NCBI GenBank assembly: GCA_002400415.1
Contig: DGQP01000001.1
Location: forward strand, 85,724-149,723
Length of the DNA stretch: 64,000 nt
Reading direction: 5' to 3'
Origin: Chitinophagaceae bacterium UBA4411
Lineage (GTDB): Bacteria; Bacteroidota; Bacteroidia; Chitinophagales; Chitinophagaceae
The notes under the pieces were generated by a model. It made no database searches and was not told the DNA's origin. It was given only the letters and a program-made list of their open reading frames with translations. How positions within the stretch are numbered: the stretch's first letter is position 1; each line of letters starts with the position of its first letter. Made by a program: the position numbers and the translations under genes. Shown here piece by piece: positions 33,618 to 42,874 of this stretch.

Positions 33618-35252
33618 TTAGTAACCCATGCCCCCCATATCAGGCGCACCATGAGAATGCGGTTCTTCTTTCTTCGGTTTGTCAGCCACCACGCATTCAG
33701 TGGTTAACAGCATCCCGGCGATTGAAGCAGCATTTTCTAATGCCACACGGCTCACTTTGGTCGGGTCAATTACACCAGCTTTAAACAGGTTTTCATATAC
33801 TTCTGTTCTGGCGTTGAAACCATAATCAGCTTTTCCTTCTTTGATCTTTTGTACCACGATAGAACCATCAATACCAGCATTAGCTGTTAAGGTACGGACA
33901 GGCTCTTCCAAAGCACGGCGGACAATAGCCATACCGGTTTGCTCGTCAGCGATCTGGCCTTTTACTTTTGGATCCAGCGCTTCAATAGCACGGATATAGG
34001 CCACACCACCACCCGGAACGATACCTTCTTCCACAGCAGCCCTTGTTGCATGTAAAGCATCGTCAACACGGTCTTTCTTTTCTTTCATTTCCATTTCTGT
34101 AGCCGCACCAATATATAATACAGCCACCCCGCCGGCTAACTTAGCCAGGCGCTCCTGTAATTTTTCTTTATCGTAATCAGAAGTGGTGTTCTCAACCTGT
34201 GCTTTTATCTGATTTACACGGGCAGTGATGTCCGCTTTTTTACCTTTCCCACCTACGATAGTAGTGTTGTCCTTATCAATAGTCACGGAAGCAGCTTGCC
34301 CCAGGCTGGTCAGGTCAGCACCTTCCAGTTTGTGGCCTAATTCTTCGCTGATCACCGTACCCGCAGTCAGGATAGCAATATCTGTCAGCATTTCTTTTCT
34401 CCTGTCGCCAAAACCGGGAGCTTTTACAGCAGCCACTTTAATGGTACCACGCAGCTTGTTCACCACTAATGTTGCCAGTGCTTCTCCTTCGAGGTCTTCA
34501 GCAATAATCAGCAACGGACGGCCGCTTTGTGCCACTTTCTCCAGGATATGCAGGATGTCTTTCATATTGCTGATCTTCTTATCGTAGATCAGGATATAAG
34601 GGTTTTGCAGCTCCGCTTCCATCTTTTCGCTGTTCGTAACGAAGTAAGGAGAGATATAACCACGATCAAACTGCATACCTTCCACCACATCAACAGTAGT
34701 GTCAGTACCTTTTGCTTCTTCCACAGTGATCACACCTTCTTTACCCACTTTTACAAACGCTTCAGCGATCAGTTTACCAATGGTTTCATCATTGTTTGCA
34801 GAAATCGTTGCTACCTGTTGAATTTTCTTTGTGTCGTTACCCACCGTCTGAGATTGCCCTTTCAGGTTTTCAACGATCAGGCTGACGGCTTTATCAATGC
34901 CGCGTTTCAGGTCCATCGGGTTAGCACCAGCCGCCACCATTTTCAGGCCTTCGCTGATAATGGATTGCGCCAGCACAGTGGCAGTAGTAGTACCATCACC
35001 TGCAATATCCGCAGTTTTAGAAGCCACTTCTTTCACCATTTGCGCACCCATGTTCTCAATAGGATCTTCGAGTTCAATTTCTTTTGCTACCGTAACACCA
35101 TCTTTTGTAACAGCTGGTGCACCAAATTTTTTCTCGATCACCACATTACGGCCTTTGGGACCTAATGTCACTTTCACGGCGTTGGCTAATGTATCCACGC
35201 CTTTCTTCATCTTGTTTCTTGCTTCAATGTCGAAGAAGATTTGCTTTGCCAT
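33618..35252 (-). CDS. groL: 60 kDa chaperonin GroEL
   Basis: A 544-residue GroEL of normal length. Conserved parts are VKVTLGPKGRNVVIEKKFGAP, the ATP site AGDGTTTATVLAQSI, GDRRKEMLTDIAILT and the glycine-methionine tail ending GMGGMGY. It forms the double-ring folding chamber with GroES in the cytosol. It is downstream of groES on the same strand, 103 bp away. A small hairpin ATGAG/CTCAT (35312-35328) in this gap may stabilise or process the joint mRNA. No CIRCE-type operator was seen. Confidence 0.97.
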   Translation of the reverse strand: MAKQIFFDIEARNKMKKGVDTLANAVKVTLGPKGRNVVIEKKFGAPAVTKDGVTVAKEIELEDPIENMGAQMVKEVASKTADIAGDGTTTATVLAQSIISEGLKMVAAGANPMDLKRGIDKAVSLIVENLKGQSQTVGNDTKKIQQVATISANNDETIGKLIAEAFVKVGKEGVITVEEAKGTDTTVDVVEGMQFDRGYISPYFVTNSEKMEAELQNPYILIYDKKISNMKDILHILEKVAQSGRPLLIIAEDLEGEALATLVVNKLRGTIKVAAVKAPGFGDRRKEMLTDIAILTAGTVISEELGHKLEGADLTSLGQAASVTIDKDNTTIVGGKGKKADITARVNQIKAQVENTTSDYDKEKLQERLAKLAGGVAVLYIGAATEMEMKEKKDRVDDALHATRAAVEEGIVPGGGVAYIRAIEALDPKVKGQIADEQTGMAIVRRALEEPVRTLTANAGIDGSIVVQKIKEGKADYGFNARTEVYENLFKAGVIDPTKVSRVALENAASIAGMLLTTECVVADKPKKEEPHSHGAPDMGGMGY

Positions 35253-35355
35253 TGTATTTTAGTTTGAGGTTTGTTTAAAATATTATTTGGTGGTGAGTAA
35301 GGTTTCGCCCCATGAGGCTTCAGCTCATGGCTCACCAGTCATTGCCGCAGTTATC

Positions 35356-35637
35356 TTATACTATTGCCAGTATATCTGATTCTCTCATGATCAGAAAATC
35401 TTCACCATCGATCTGGATCTCTGTACCTGCATATTTACCATATAAAACAGTATCGCCTGTTTTTACAGTTACCGGCTCGTCTTTTTTACCGGGACCAGCT
35501 GCGATTACAGTACCCCGTTGTGGTTTTTCTTTCGCTGTATCGGGGATGATAATGCCGCCGGCAGTTTTTTCTTCAGCCGCTGCTGCTTTCACAATTACCC
35601 TGTCATGAAGCGGGGTAACATTGACTTTCTTAGCCAT
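35356..35637 (-). CDS. groS: 10 kDa chaperonin GroES
   Basis: A 93-residue co-chaperonin that caps GroEL. PLHDRVIVKAAAAEEKTAGGI holds the mobile loop, and GDTVLYGKYAGTEIQIDGEDFLIMRESDILAI is the conserved C-terminal half. It is the first gene of the groES-groEL operon. On the minus strand TACCTTCG (35716-35709) is a likely -7 box, giving a leader of about 65 bases. The leader contains GACAAGCTCAGG, a word commonly found dispersed in bacterial genomes. Confidence 0.96.
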   Translation of the reverse strand: MAKKVNVTPLHDRVIVKAAAAEEKTAGGIIIPDTAKEKPQRGTVIAAGPGKKDEPVTVKTGDTVLYGKYAGTEIQIDGEDFLIMRESDILAIV

Positions 35638-35897
35638 AGTTGTATTGATTTTGAGTTTTTTGATATGAATTTGTCCTTTCCTTTGACAAGCTCAGGATTT
35701 TAGGGACGGCGAAGGTACAGGAAATACTATGCCAGCTGCTGAAAAAAGCCATTTTTTCATTCCTGCCTGCAATAGCGGCTGAAAAAATTACATTTTACAG
35801 GCAATAATGGACAAATTTTCACATATTGTGCTACGGTTAACAGCCTGCCAGGCCCAACCAGCATCTCCGTTTCTTAATATCGTTAAATCAATATCAT

Positions 35898-38800
35898 ATG
35901 AAAAGAACAGTTCTGCTTCTTTTTATTATTTTCCAGCTTGCAGCTTTCTCAATAGTAAACGCTCAGCCACCTTGCGGTTTTGATGACCTCCACACCCGCC
36001 TGTTAAACAGGGATGCCAGTTATGCCCGCCAGGTTGAACTCAATGAGCAGTCCATCCGCAGGTATATTGAAACTCATCCCCGGCCTGCCAACCAGTCTGC
36101 CCGTACCAATGCTTTATACACTATACCCGTGGTGGTACATGTCATGCATACCGGCGGGGCAATAGGTACTATATATAACCCAACGGATGCGCAGATCACA
36201 GGTGCTATTAATTACCTCAACCAGGTATATGCCGGCACCTATGCAGGAATGACAGCTCCGGTGGAAGGCGGTGGCATTGTGGATATGGAAGTACAATTTG
36301 CCCTTGCGCAACGCACCCCTTCCTGCGGAGCGACTAATGGCATCGAGAGGGTGGATGCATCGGCCCTGCCCAACTATGTGACTAACGGAGTAAACGTTCA
36401 AACCTCCTCCGGCTGCCCGGAGCTAACCATGAAAAACCTGTCCCGGTGGAACACATCTGATTATTATAATATCTGGATTGTAAATAAACTCGATGGCGCA
36501 GATGGCACATCCGGCCAATTCATTGCAGGTTTTGCTTACTTCCCCGGCGCTTCTTCTTCTCTCGACGGGACTGTGATGCTGGCAACCCAAATGATAGCCG
36601 GCGAAAAAACATTACCGCATGAAATTGGCCATGCCCTTAATTTATATCACCCGTTCCAGGGTTCAGCAGATAATTCACAATGCCCCGTGAATACGAATTG
36701 TACTGCAGATGGCGACCGGGTTTGTGATACTGATCCTATTTTTAATAATTATAACTCGGGCACCGGCATTTACAGTTTTGCCTGCCGATCGGGAGCAAAC
36801 CCCTGTGCAGTACCTAATAATTATACAATCAACACAGAAAGCAATTTCATGAGTTATACGAATTGCTATACCCTGTTTACCAACGGGCAAAAGACAAGGG
36901 CACAGGCAGCAATGTCACTGGCTTCAAGGGCCAGTTTGGTTGCGCCGGGCAACCTCGCATTAGTACCCTGTGGCACAACCATAAATTTCAATACGGCCAC
37001 TTCTTCTCAAACCGAAAATATCGCAGGCACCCTCAATGGTTGCCGCCGGTATACCGATCATACCTATCAAATGACCATCGGTGCAGGCCCTTCTGCCACC
37101 GCCACGGCTACTTTGACTTATGGCGGAACGGCTATAAAAGGGCTGGATTATGATGTTACCACCAATGGCAATTTCAGCAGCCCGAGTGATGTGCTGACTT
37201 TTAACAGCGGATCCACCACCGCCCAAAACTTCACCGTAAGAATATATGATGATGCCAGCGTGGAAACGGCTGAAACAATCATTATCGACTTTACTGTAAA
37301 TAACGGCGGCGGAGATGCATCGGAAGGAACTGCTGCCCCAACACTTACTATTACCCTTGCTGATAATGACCAGGCACCGGCAGGAATATCAAACGGGACC
37401 TATTCCATCGGATCAGCAACCAACCTGATATCTTCCGCACCGTTTGACGCAAGACAACAACGGCAGCGTGGCCAATATCTCTATAAAGCAAGTGAGCTGC
37501 TTGCTGCAGGAATTTCGGCAGGAAGTATCACCTCGTTCCAGCTTTTCATTAATTCAAAACTAAGCACAAGAGCCTTTAGTAATTTCTCTATTAAAATGGC
37601 TCCTACAAATACCGCTTACCTGGTGGATGGAACTGTGACTGTTATAGGAGGCATGACCACTGTTTATTCGTCTGCATCCGTTTCCACAACAGCTGGATGG
37701 AATAGTTTTACCTTATCATCTCCCTTTAACTGGAATGGCAGCAGCAACCTTGCTGTTGAAATTTGTTATGATAACGTTACGGCAGATGCCGGGAATGCTG
37801 CCGACCTGGTAGAGGCCTATTCCGATGGCGGAAATGCCTCCCAGGGCAATATGTTTTACCAGAATGGGATTAACTGTTCCGGGTCATTCAGCTCTGTATC
37901 CTATTTTGCGACAGGAATAAAACCCGTGATACGTCTTGACGTTTCCACGACCGGCACACCTATTGAAACAGTAGCCACATCCACTGCAGCCAATCATATT
38001 GCAACAGGCAGTGATGATTATTTCTATTCGAATAACAGCAGGCTTCTTTTCCGGCTGAACAGTGTGACCGCCTCCTTAGGCTGTGTAAATGCCACGCTGG
38101 AAGCCGGTGGTACTACCTGGGTAAATGCACTGGGCGGACAACGTTCCGCAAAAGTTTTTGCCATCACACCCTCCACCAATACAGCAACAACAGGTTATTC
38201 TCTTTCACTGTATTTTGAAAATGCTGAGCTCGGAGGCAAGAACCCGGCTACATTAAGAATTGCAAAAACAACAGCCGCATCAGCCGCTGCTGCAGATGCC
38301 ACCAATACCCAGTTCATGACACCCGTTGTTACCACACTCGGTTCAGGCACCACGGTCTTTACAGCCCCGTTCACCGGCTTCTCCCGTTTTTTCCTTGTGG
38401 ATGCAGGCGCCACTCTTCCGGTATCACTGACAGATTTTACTGCTGTGGCAACCAGCCAGCAAAATACCCTGGTAAAATGGACCACTTCTTTTGAACAGAA
38501 TAACAGGGATTTTATCATTGAAGTAAGCAATGATGGAAGAAATTTTGCAGCACTGGCTACCATCCCGTCTAAAGGAAACTCAACCTCCCTGCAGGCCTAT
38601 GAATTCCTGCATGTCAAACCGGCATCAGGAACAACCTGGTACCGCCTGAAACAAACCGACCTGGATGATAATTTTAAATACAGCCGTATTGTAAGTGTAC
38701 AGATCAGCAAAGGGCAAACGGGTGCATTCCTGTATCCTGTTCCCGCTACAGATAGGGTAACAATTAATTTCAGTAAGGTGATCAGCAAATACTCTATCGA

Positions 38801-38957
38801 AATATTTGCTGCAGATATGAAAACAATTCACCGGGAACAGGTAAACAATTCCATGATCAAAAAAGACATTCCTGTCAGCCACCTGAAAGCCGGGGTTTAT
38901 TTTATACGGCTGACCAGTGCTGCCGGAACCGAATTACTGCGCTTCATAAAAGAATAA
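35898..38957 (+). CDS. Secreted M43-family metalloprotease with Calx-beta domain and T9SS sorting domain
   Basis: A 1019-residue exported protein. After the signal peptide (about 1-22) and a propeptide, residues about 70-350 form a pappalysin-type protease with zinc site HEIGHALNLYH (H241, E242, H245, H251) and cysteines near CDTDP and CRSG. Residues about 385-500 read as a Calx-beta domain (GLDYDVTTNGNF, RIYDDASVETAETIIIDF). A further beta region and the LPVSLTDFTAVATSQQNTLVKW segment follow. The last 75 residues (AFLYPVPATDRVTI to LLRFIKE) are a T9SS type A signal. It probably acts outside the cell on proteins. A terminator follows. Confidence 0.87.
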   Translation: MKRTVLLLFIIFQLAAFSIVNAQPPCGFDDLHTRLLNRDASYARQVELNEQSIRRYIETHPRPANQSARTNALYTIPVVVHVMHTGGAIGTIYNPTDAQITGAINYLNQVYAGTYAGMTAPVEGGGIVDMEVQFALAQRTPSCGATNGIERVDASALPNYVTNGVNVQTSSGCPELTMKNLSRWNTSDYYNIWIVNKLDGADGTSGQFIAGFAYFPGASSSLDGTVMLATQMIAGEKTLPHEIGHALNLYHPFQGSADNSQCPVNTNCTADGDRVCDTDPIFNNYNSGTGIYSFACRSGANPCAVPNNYTINTESNFMSYTNCYTLFTNGQKTRAQAAMSLASRASLVAPGNLALVPCGTTINFNTATSSQTENIAGTLNGCRRYTDHTYQMTIGAGPSATATATLTYGGTAIKGLDYDVTTNGNFSSPSDVLTFNSGSTTAQNFTVRIYDDASVETAETIIIDFTVNNGGGDASEGTAAPTLTITLADNDQAPAGISNGTYSIGSATNLISSAPFDARQQRQRGQYLYKASELLAAGISAGSITSFQLFINSKLSTRAFSNFSIKMAPTNTAYLVDGTVTVIGGMTTVYSSASVSTTAGWNSFTLSSPFNWNGSSNLAVEICYDNVTADAGNAADLVEAYSDGGNASQGNMFYQNGINCSGSFSSVSYFATGIKPVIRLDVSTTGTPIETVATSTAANHIATGSDDYFYSNNSRLLFRLNSVTASLGCVNATLEAGGTTWVNALGGQRSAKVFAITPSTNTATTGYSLSLYFENAELGGKNPATLRIAKTTAASAAAADATNTQFMTPVVTTLGSGTTVFTAPFTGFSRFFLVDAGATLPVSLTDFTAVATSQQNTLVKWTTSFEQNNRDFIIEVSNDGRNFAALATIPSKGNSTSLQAYEFLHVKPASGTTWYRLKQTDLDDNFKYSRIVSVQISKGQTGAFLYPVPATDRVTINFSKVISKYSIEIFAADMKTIHREQVNNSMIKKDIPVSHLKAGVYFIRLTSAAGTELLRFIKE

Positions 38958-38980
38958 TATTAACATAACCAACTGGTTTT

Positions 38981-39015
38981 AAAAGCCTGCTGATATTTTC
39001 AGCAGGCTTTTAAAT
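38981..39015 (+). terminator. Terminator of the M43 protease gene
   Basis: A 13-bp stem AAAAGCCTGCTGA/TCAGCAGGCTTTT with a five-base loop, followed by TAAATT. Confidence 0.85.
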
Positions 39016-39095
39016 TAGCAAATACATCACCTGTAATACGGCAAAGCCGGCCTGCTTCCTTATCTTTGCTGCTTCAAAAAGTTCTTCTTTCAAAT

Positions 39096-40022
39096 ATGAT
39101 CAGCAGACGAAATATCAGGGTGAAAGTGATGCAGACCCTTTACACAATTGCCACCCTGGAAAATGAGGCTAAAAGCGGCGAGCCCCGCAAGATATTACAA
39201 CAGCATTTTGATGAAAGCCGCACCCTGCTGGTTTACCTGATCTGGTTCCTGACTGAAGTAACCCGTTACGCTGAAAAAGACTCCCACCAGCGGGCCGGGA
39301 AACATCTCCCCACTTCGGACGATCTTAATGTTAATACTAAAATTGCAGGCAATGAGCTGCTCTGGAAAATACTGGAAGACCCCGCATTAAAAGAACAATT
39401 CGCCACACAAAAACCGGAACGGATTGCCGACAAAGAACTGATCCGGAAGACGTATCTCCAGCTGGTTGAAACAAAAGAATACAAAACATACACGGCACAG
39501 CAGGTACGGGAAAAAAGTGAAGAGAAAAAGATCATGGAGTTTATCCTGAACGACCTGATGCTCGCCAACGAATTATTTGTATCACATATAGAAGAAAATT
39601 TCAGCAACTGGGATGATGACGGCGAAATGCTGGTGCAATTATTAGCCGGCTATATCCAGAAACCAGGCAGTTGCAATTTCAAACAAATTGCAACACCGGA
39701 CAAAGAACAATTTGCCAGAGAACTCCTGCAAACTGTTCTTGACAAAAACGAATACCTGCAGGAACTGATTGTGCCCAAACTGAAAAACTGGGACCCGGAA
39801 CGGATCGCCCTCCTCGATATGATCCTCATGAAAATGGGTGTTTCTGAATTCCTGTACTTTGAAACCATCCCTCCTAAAGTAACCATCAACGAATATATTG
39901 ACCTGGCCAAAGAATACAGTACCCAGCAAAGCGGCCAGTTTGTGAATGGTATCCTTGACAATATCCACAAAGAGCTGGTGCAACAGGGCAAAATGCAAAA
40001 AACCGATTATAAAAAGGCATAA
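39096..40022 (+). CDS. nusB: Transcription antitermination factor NusB
   Basis: A 308-residue NusB-domain protein, about twice the E. coli length, as is usual in Bacteroidota. The start MISRRNIRVKVMQTLYTI matches the family; an upstream in-frame codon at 39066 is not used. The C-terminal half has LDKNEYLQELIVPKLKNWD, ALLDMILMKMGVSEFLYFE and the ending EYSTQQSGQFVNGILDNIH. NusB binds boxA RNA with S10 in rRNA antitermination. TATCTTTG at 39061-39068 is an exact -7 box. It starts a co-directional run with the DUF1573, yajC and coaE genes. Confidence 0.92.
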   Translation: MISRRNIRVKVMQTLYTIATLENEAKSGEPRKILQQHFDESRTLLVYLIWFLTEVTRYAEKDSHQRAGKHLPTSDDLNVNTKIAGNELLWKILEDPALKEQFATQKPERIADKELIRKTYLQLVETKEYKTYTAQQVREKSEEKKIMEFILNDLMLANELFVSHIEENFSNWDDDGEMLVQLLAGYIQKPGSCNFKQIATPDKEQFARELLQTVLDKNEYLQELIVPKLKNWDPERIALLDMILMKMGVSEFLYFETIPPKVTINEYIDLAKEYSTQQSGQFVNGILDNIHKELVQQGKMQKTDYKKA

Positions 40023-40086
40023 CCGGCCTTTAAAGGAGGCAAAGAGAATTTCCCGGGGTTTGAAAACCCCTTTTACCGTTTTTCTC

Positions 40087-40116
40087 TTTGCCCTCTTTGC
40101 TTTCTTCTTACATTTG
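40087..40116 (+). promoter_or_regulatory. Promoter of the DUF1573 gene
   Basis: TTTG at 40087-40090, an 18-bp spacer and TACATTTG at 40109-40116, 21 bp before the ATG. Confidence 0.6.
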
Positions 40117-40137
40117 CAATTCTAAAAATAGCAGCGC

Positions 40138-40605
40138 ATGAAAACATTTTTTTTAACCCTGATCATTGCCGGCACTATGGTTGCCTGCAAAACCGGCGAT
40201 AAAAAAGCAGAAGCCGCAAAACTGACGGAAGAAGACCTGGTGGCAAAACAGGAAGCATTAAATAAACAACTGGCCGATTCTGCCAACTTTACCACCCTGC
40301 AATGGCTGGACAGCACTTCACTGGAGCTGGGCACCGTAAAAGAAGGCAAGGTAGTGGAAGTGTCTTATAAATTTAAAAACACCGGCACCAAACCCTTAGT
40401 TATTGCCAGTGTATCCGCCAGTTGCGGTTGCACGGTTCCTGAAAAACCAGAAGAACCTGTTATGCCCGGTGAGGAAGGGCTGATCAAAGCTACCTTTAAC
40501 AGTAAGGACAGGGTGGGCACTGCCAACAAATCAGTATATGTAACGGCAAATACAAGCCCCAGCACATCGCATGAACTGAAATTTCACGTAGAGGTCATTA
40601 AATAA
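40138..40605 (+). CDS. DUF1573 domain lipoprotein
   Basis: A 155-residue protein with a lipoprotein signal ending TMVACKTGDKK (lipobox cysteine at residue 18). Residues about 50-155 hold the DUF1573 fold, an Ig-like domain with the marker SASCGCTVPEKPEEPVMPGEE. Function is unknown; the domain is frequent in exported proteins of Bacteroidota. It precedes a small membrane protein gene and yajC on the same strand and may share their transcript. Confidence 0.8.
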   Translation: MKTFFLTLIIAGTMVACKTGDKKAEAAKLTEEDLVAKQEALNKQLADSANFTTLQWLDSTSLELGTVKEGKVVEVSYKFKNTGTKPLVIASVSASCGCTVPEKPEEPVMPGEEGLIKATFNSKDRVGTANKSVYVTANTSPSTSHELKFHVEVIK

Positions 40606-40630
40606 TTATATACAATAATCAAATTACAAT

Positions 40631-41038
40631 ATGCCTCCTATCCATTTATTACAGCAGAAAGCTGCGCAAAGTGGTTTCGGCATATTACAGCTTATAATCC
40701 TTATTGTCATTATATTAATTATTATCACCATCATTAATGCACTAAAAAACAAGAAAGATGTAAACAGTAGTTTGATAACCCAACAAGATCAAATCAATAA
40801 AGTTTGTAAAGTATCTCTTATTGGCGGGCTAATTGGTCTTTTTTCCGGAAGCCCAGTAGATTCTTTAAATAAAAGAATCAAAATTGAAAATGCTCAAGGT
40901 TGGGAAGTGATTCAAATTATACCAGATACTAATTTAAACCTCTTAGAGCTAATTTTGCGAATATTGCTTTTAATAATAACACTATTTATTTACACAACAT
41001 CAAACGGATACTATATCATATTAAAAAGTAAATTATAA
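40631..41038 (+). CDS. Hypothetical small membrane protein, A/T-rich
   Basis: A 135-residue protein with one N-terminal hydrophobic helix (LQLIILIVIILIIITIINAL) and one near the C-terminus (LLELILRILLLIITLFIY). Its first residues (PPIHLLQQKAAQSGFGILQ) recall the start of the next gene product YajC (KINLLDTTPAGGFGGFQF). The DNA is visibly richer in A/T than both neighbours. It sits six bases before yajC and 25 bp after the DUF1573 gene. It may be an insertion that reused the start of yajC. No family was recognised. Confidence 0.6.
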   Translation: MPPIHLLQQKAAQSGFGILQLIILIVIILIIITIINALKNKKDVNSSLITQQDQINKVCKVSLIGGLIGLFSGSPVDSLNKRIKIENAQGWEVIQIIPDTNLNLLELILRILLLIITLFIYTTSNGYYIILKSKL

Positions 41039-41044
41039 TTTCTA

Positions 41045-41380
41045 ATGTATAAAATTAATCTCTTAGACACAACGCCAGCAGGTGGTTTCGGTGGGTTCCA
41101 ATTCATTTTCCTCGGATTAATGATACTCGTTTTCTGGCTGTTCTTTATCCGCCCCCAGGCGAAAAGGGCCAAGAACCAGAAAAAATTCATTGAAGAATTA
41201 GGCAAAGGTGAAAAGATCGTCACCATTGCGGGTATCCACGGTACTATCAATAAAGTGAATGAAGACGGTACTTTGAGCATTGAAGTAAGCCCCGGCAGCT
41301 ATATCAAAATTGAAAAATCTGCCATCAGCATGGACTGGACAGCAGCGCTGAACAAACCGGCTGCAGCAGAAAAGAAATAA
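41045..41380 (+). CDS. yajC: Preprotein translocase subunit YajC
   Basis: A 111-residue single-span membrane protein: FIFLGLMILVFWLFFIRPQAKRAKNQKKF, then GEKIVTIAGIHGTINKVNEDGTLSIEVSPGSYIKIEKSAI. It associates with SecDF and YidC at the SecYEG translocon; secDF is encoded 4.3 kb downstream in this window. It is followed by a strong terminator, which separates it from coaE. Confidence 0.93.
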   Translation: MYKINLLDTTPAGGFGGFQFIFLGLMILVFWLFFIRPQAKRAKNQKKFIEELGKGEKIVTIAGIHGTINKVNEDGTLSIEVSPGSYIKIEKSAISMDWTAALNKPAAAEKK

Positions 41381-41408
41381 ACCGTTATTTAACGGAAAAG
41401 GATTCGTT

Positions 41409-41443
41409 AAAAGCGCCTGACCTTTATCAGGCGCTTTTTCTAT
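41409..41443 (+). terminator. Terminator after yajC
   Basis: A 12-bp stem AAAAGCGCCTGA/TCAGGCGCTTTT, six-base loop, then TTTTTCTATTTT. Confidence 0.92.
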
Positions 41444-41486
41444 TTTAGCAGCAGCAATTTATTTATTCAATCAAACAACAGCATTC

Positions 41487-42068
41487 GTGATCCGGGTTGG
41501 ACTTACAGGCGGTATTGGCAGTGGTAAAAGCACTGTGGCACGGGTATTTGAAGTCCTTGGCATTCCCGTTTATTATGCCGATGAAGCCACCCGTCAGCTG
41601 ATGAATACAGATGAAGCACTGAAAAAAGAGATCATCAAAAATTTTGGAGAAGAAAGTTACAGTGAAGGGCAGCTGAACCGTCCGTATATCGCATCCATTG
41701 TTTTTAATAACAAAGAAAAACTGGAATTGCTGAATGCTTTAACCCATCCTGCCACCATCCGTCACGCCAATGAATGGATGCAGCAGCAAACAGCGCCTTA
41801 TGTCATTAAGGAAGCTGCATTGATCTTTGAAAGTGGCTCCGCAGAAAACCTGGATTATGTGATCGGGGTATCTGCCCCCAAAATAACCCGGATACAGCGG
41901 GTGATGGAAAGGGATCATATCAGTTCTGATGAAGTACAAAAAAGAATGGACCGGCAGATTGATGAGGAAATGAAAATGAAGCTTTGTGACTTTGTGCTTG
42001 TCAACAATGATACGGAGCTGTTAACACCGCAGGTGCTGGCTTTGCATGAGCAACTGTTAAAAAAATAA
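41487..42068 (+). CDS. coaE: Dephospho-CoA kinase
   Basis: A 193-residue P-loop kinase catalysing the last step of coenzyme A synthesis. The start codon is GTG (MIRVGLTGGIGSGKST), with the P-loop at residues 8-16. Further markers are GIPVYYADEATRQLM, HPATIRHANEWM and the lid region RVMERDHISSDEVQKRMDRQ. It lies after the yajC terminator and before a TlpA-like gene. Confidence 0.93.
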   Translation: MIRVGLTGGIGSGKSTVARVFEVLGIPVYYADEATRQLMNTDEALKKEIIKNFGEESYSEGQLNRPYIASIVFNNKEKLELLNALTHPATIRHANEWMQQQTAPYVIKEAALIFESGSAENLDYVIGVSAPKITRIQRVMERDHISSDEVQKRMDRQIDEEMKMKLCDFVLVNNDTELLTPQVLALHEQLLKK

Positions 42069-42123
42069 AGTCATTTTATTTTTACTGTACTCCTTTGTAT
42101 TTTCAGCCAGGCAAACTTATTGT

Positions 42124-42870
42124 ATGAAAAGAATCCTTATCGCTTTCCTGTTCACCTTCTCCCTGCTGAACATATCCGCACAACAAACTTTTACCACAAA
42201 AGCAAGGCTCACCGAAAGCTCGGTGGTAAAAGATACTACCGGCACTGAATATCCATATGCCATCTGGCAGCAATTAATGGCAACCGGCCGCTATATCATC
42301 AAAGCCGAAAAGCCCGCTGATCCCAACACAGCTTATTTTATCATCCGCCTTTCCGATGAAGACTTCGCAAAGAGAAACCTTGCATTACCCAAACCACCCG
42401 AGAGTAAATATTTCAAAACAGGCAGTAAATTCTCTTCTTTTAAAACAACGGATATTGACGGTAATAAAATCAATACAAAAAATCTTGCCGGGAAGATCAT
42501 CGTACTGAACTTCTGGTTTATCAATTGTCCGCCCTGTGTAAGAGAAATACCGGAATTGCATAAACTATCCCAGACCTACAGGGAAGACAGTTCCGTTGTC
42601 TTTATTGCCGTGGCATTGGATCTTGCTTCCGATATCCGTGAATTCCTGAAAACACATCCTTTCGGTTACCGCATTGTGGATAACGGCCGTTATATCAGCA
42701 ACCAGTACAGCATTAACTCCTATCCAACCAACGTAGTGGTATCACCGGAAGGAAAAGTATATTTTCACGCCTCCGGTTTCGGCATGAGTACCGTACACTG
42801 GATCAGTAAATCAATAGAGGAATTAAAACAACAGCTTCCAAAGAAAGAGGAAACTGTTGCTGCGCAATAA
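42124..42870 (+). CDS. Exported thioredoxin-like protein (TlpA family)
   Basis: A 248-residue protein with a signal peptide (MKRILIAFLFTFSLLNISA, then QQTFTTKAR). Residues about 100-235 are a thioredoxin fold with redox motif FINCPPCVREIPEL (C135 and C138). Family members reduce disulphides or act in cytochrome maturation in the periplasm. The preceding 80 residues are a separate N-terminal region. It is convergent with aspC, four bases apart. Confidence 0.85.
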   Translation: MKRILIAFLFTFSLLNISAQQTFTTKARLTESSVVKDTTGTEYPYAIWQQLMATGRYIIKAEKPADPNTAYFIIRLSDEDFAKRNLALPKPPESKYFKTGSKFSSFKTTDIDGNKINTKNLAGKIIVLNFWFINCPPCVREIPELHKLSQTYREDSSVVFIAVALDLASDIREFLKTHPFGYRIVDNGRYISNQYSINSYPTNVVVSPEGKVYFHASGFGMSTVHWISKSIEELKQQLPKKEETVAAQ

Positions 42871-42874
42871 ATTA

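Noticed and set aside
33497..33652. Upstream extension of the 33377 frame overlapping the groEL 3' end
   Set aside because: It overlaps conserved groEL codons; only the part from ATG 33496 is considered.
35681..35695. GACAAGCTCAGG word in the groES leader as a regulatory site
   Set aside because: This word is widespread as a dispersed sequence in many bacterial genomes; only one copy was noticed here, so no function is claimed.
35638..35897. CIRCE operator or HrcA control of groES
   Set aside because: No TTAGCACTC-N9-GAGTGCTAA-like inverted repeat is present in the upstream 260 bp.
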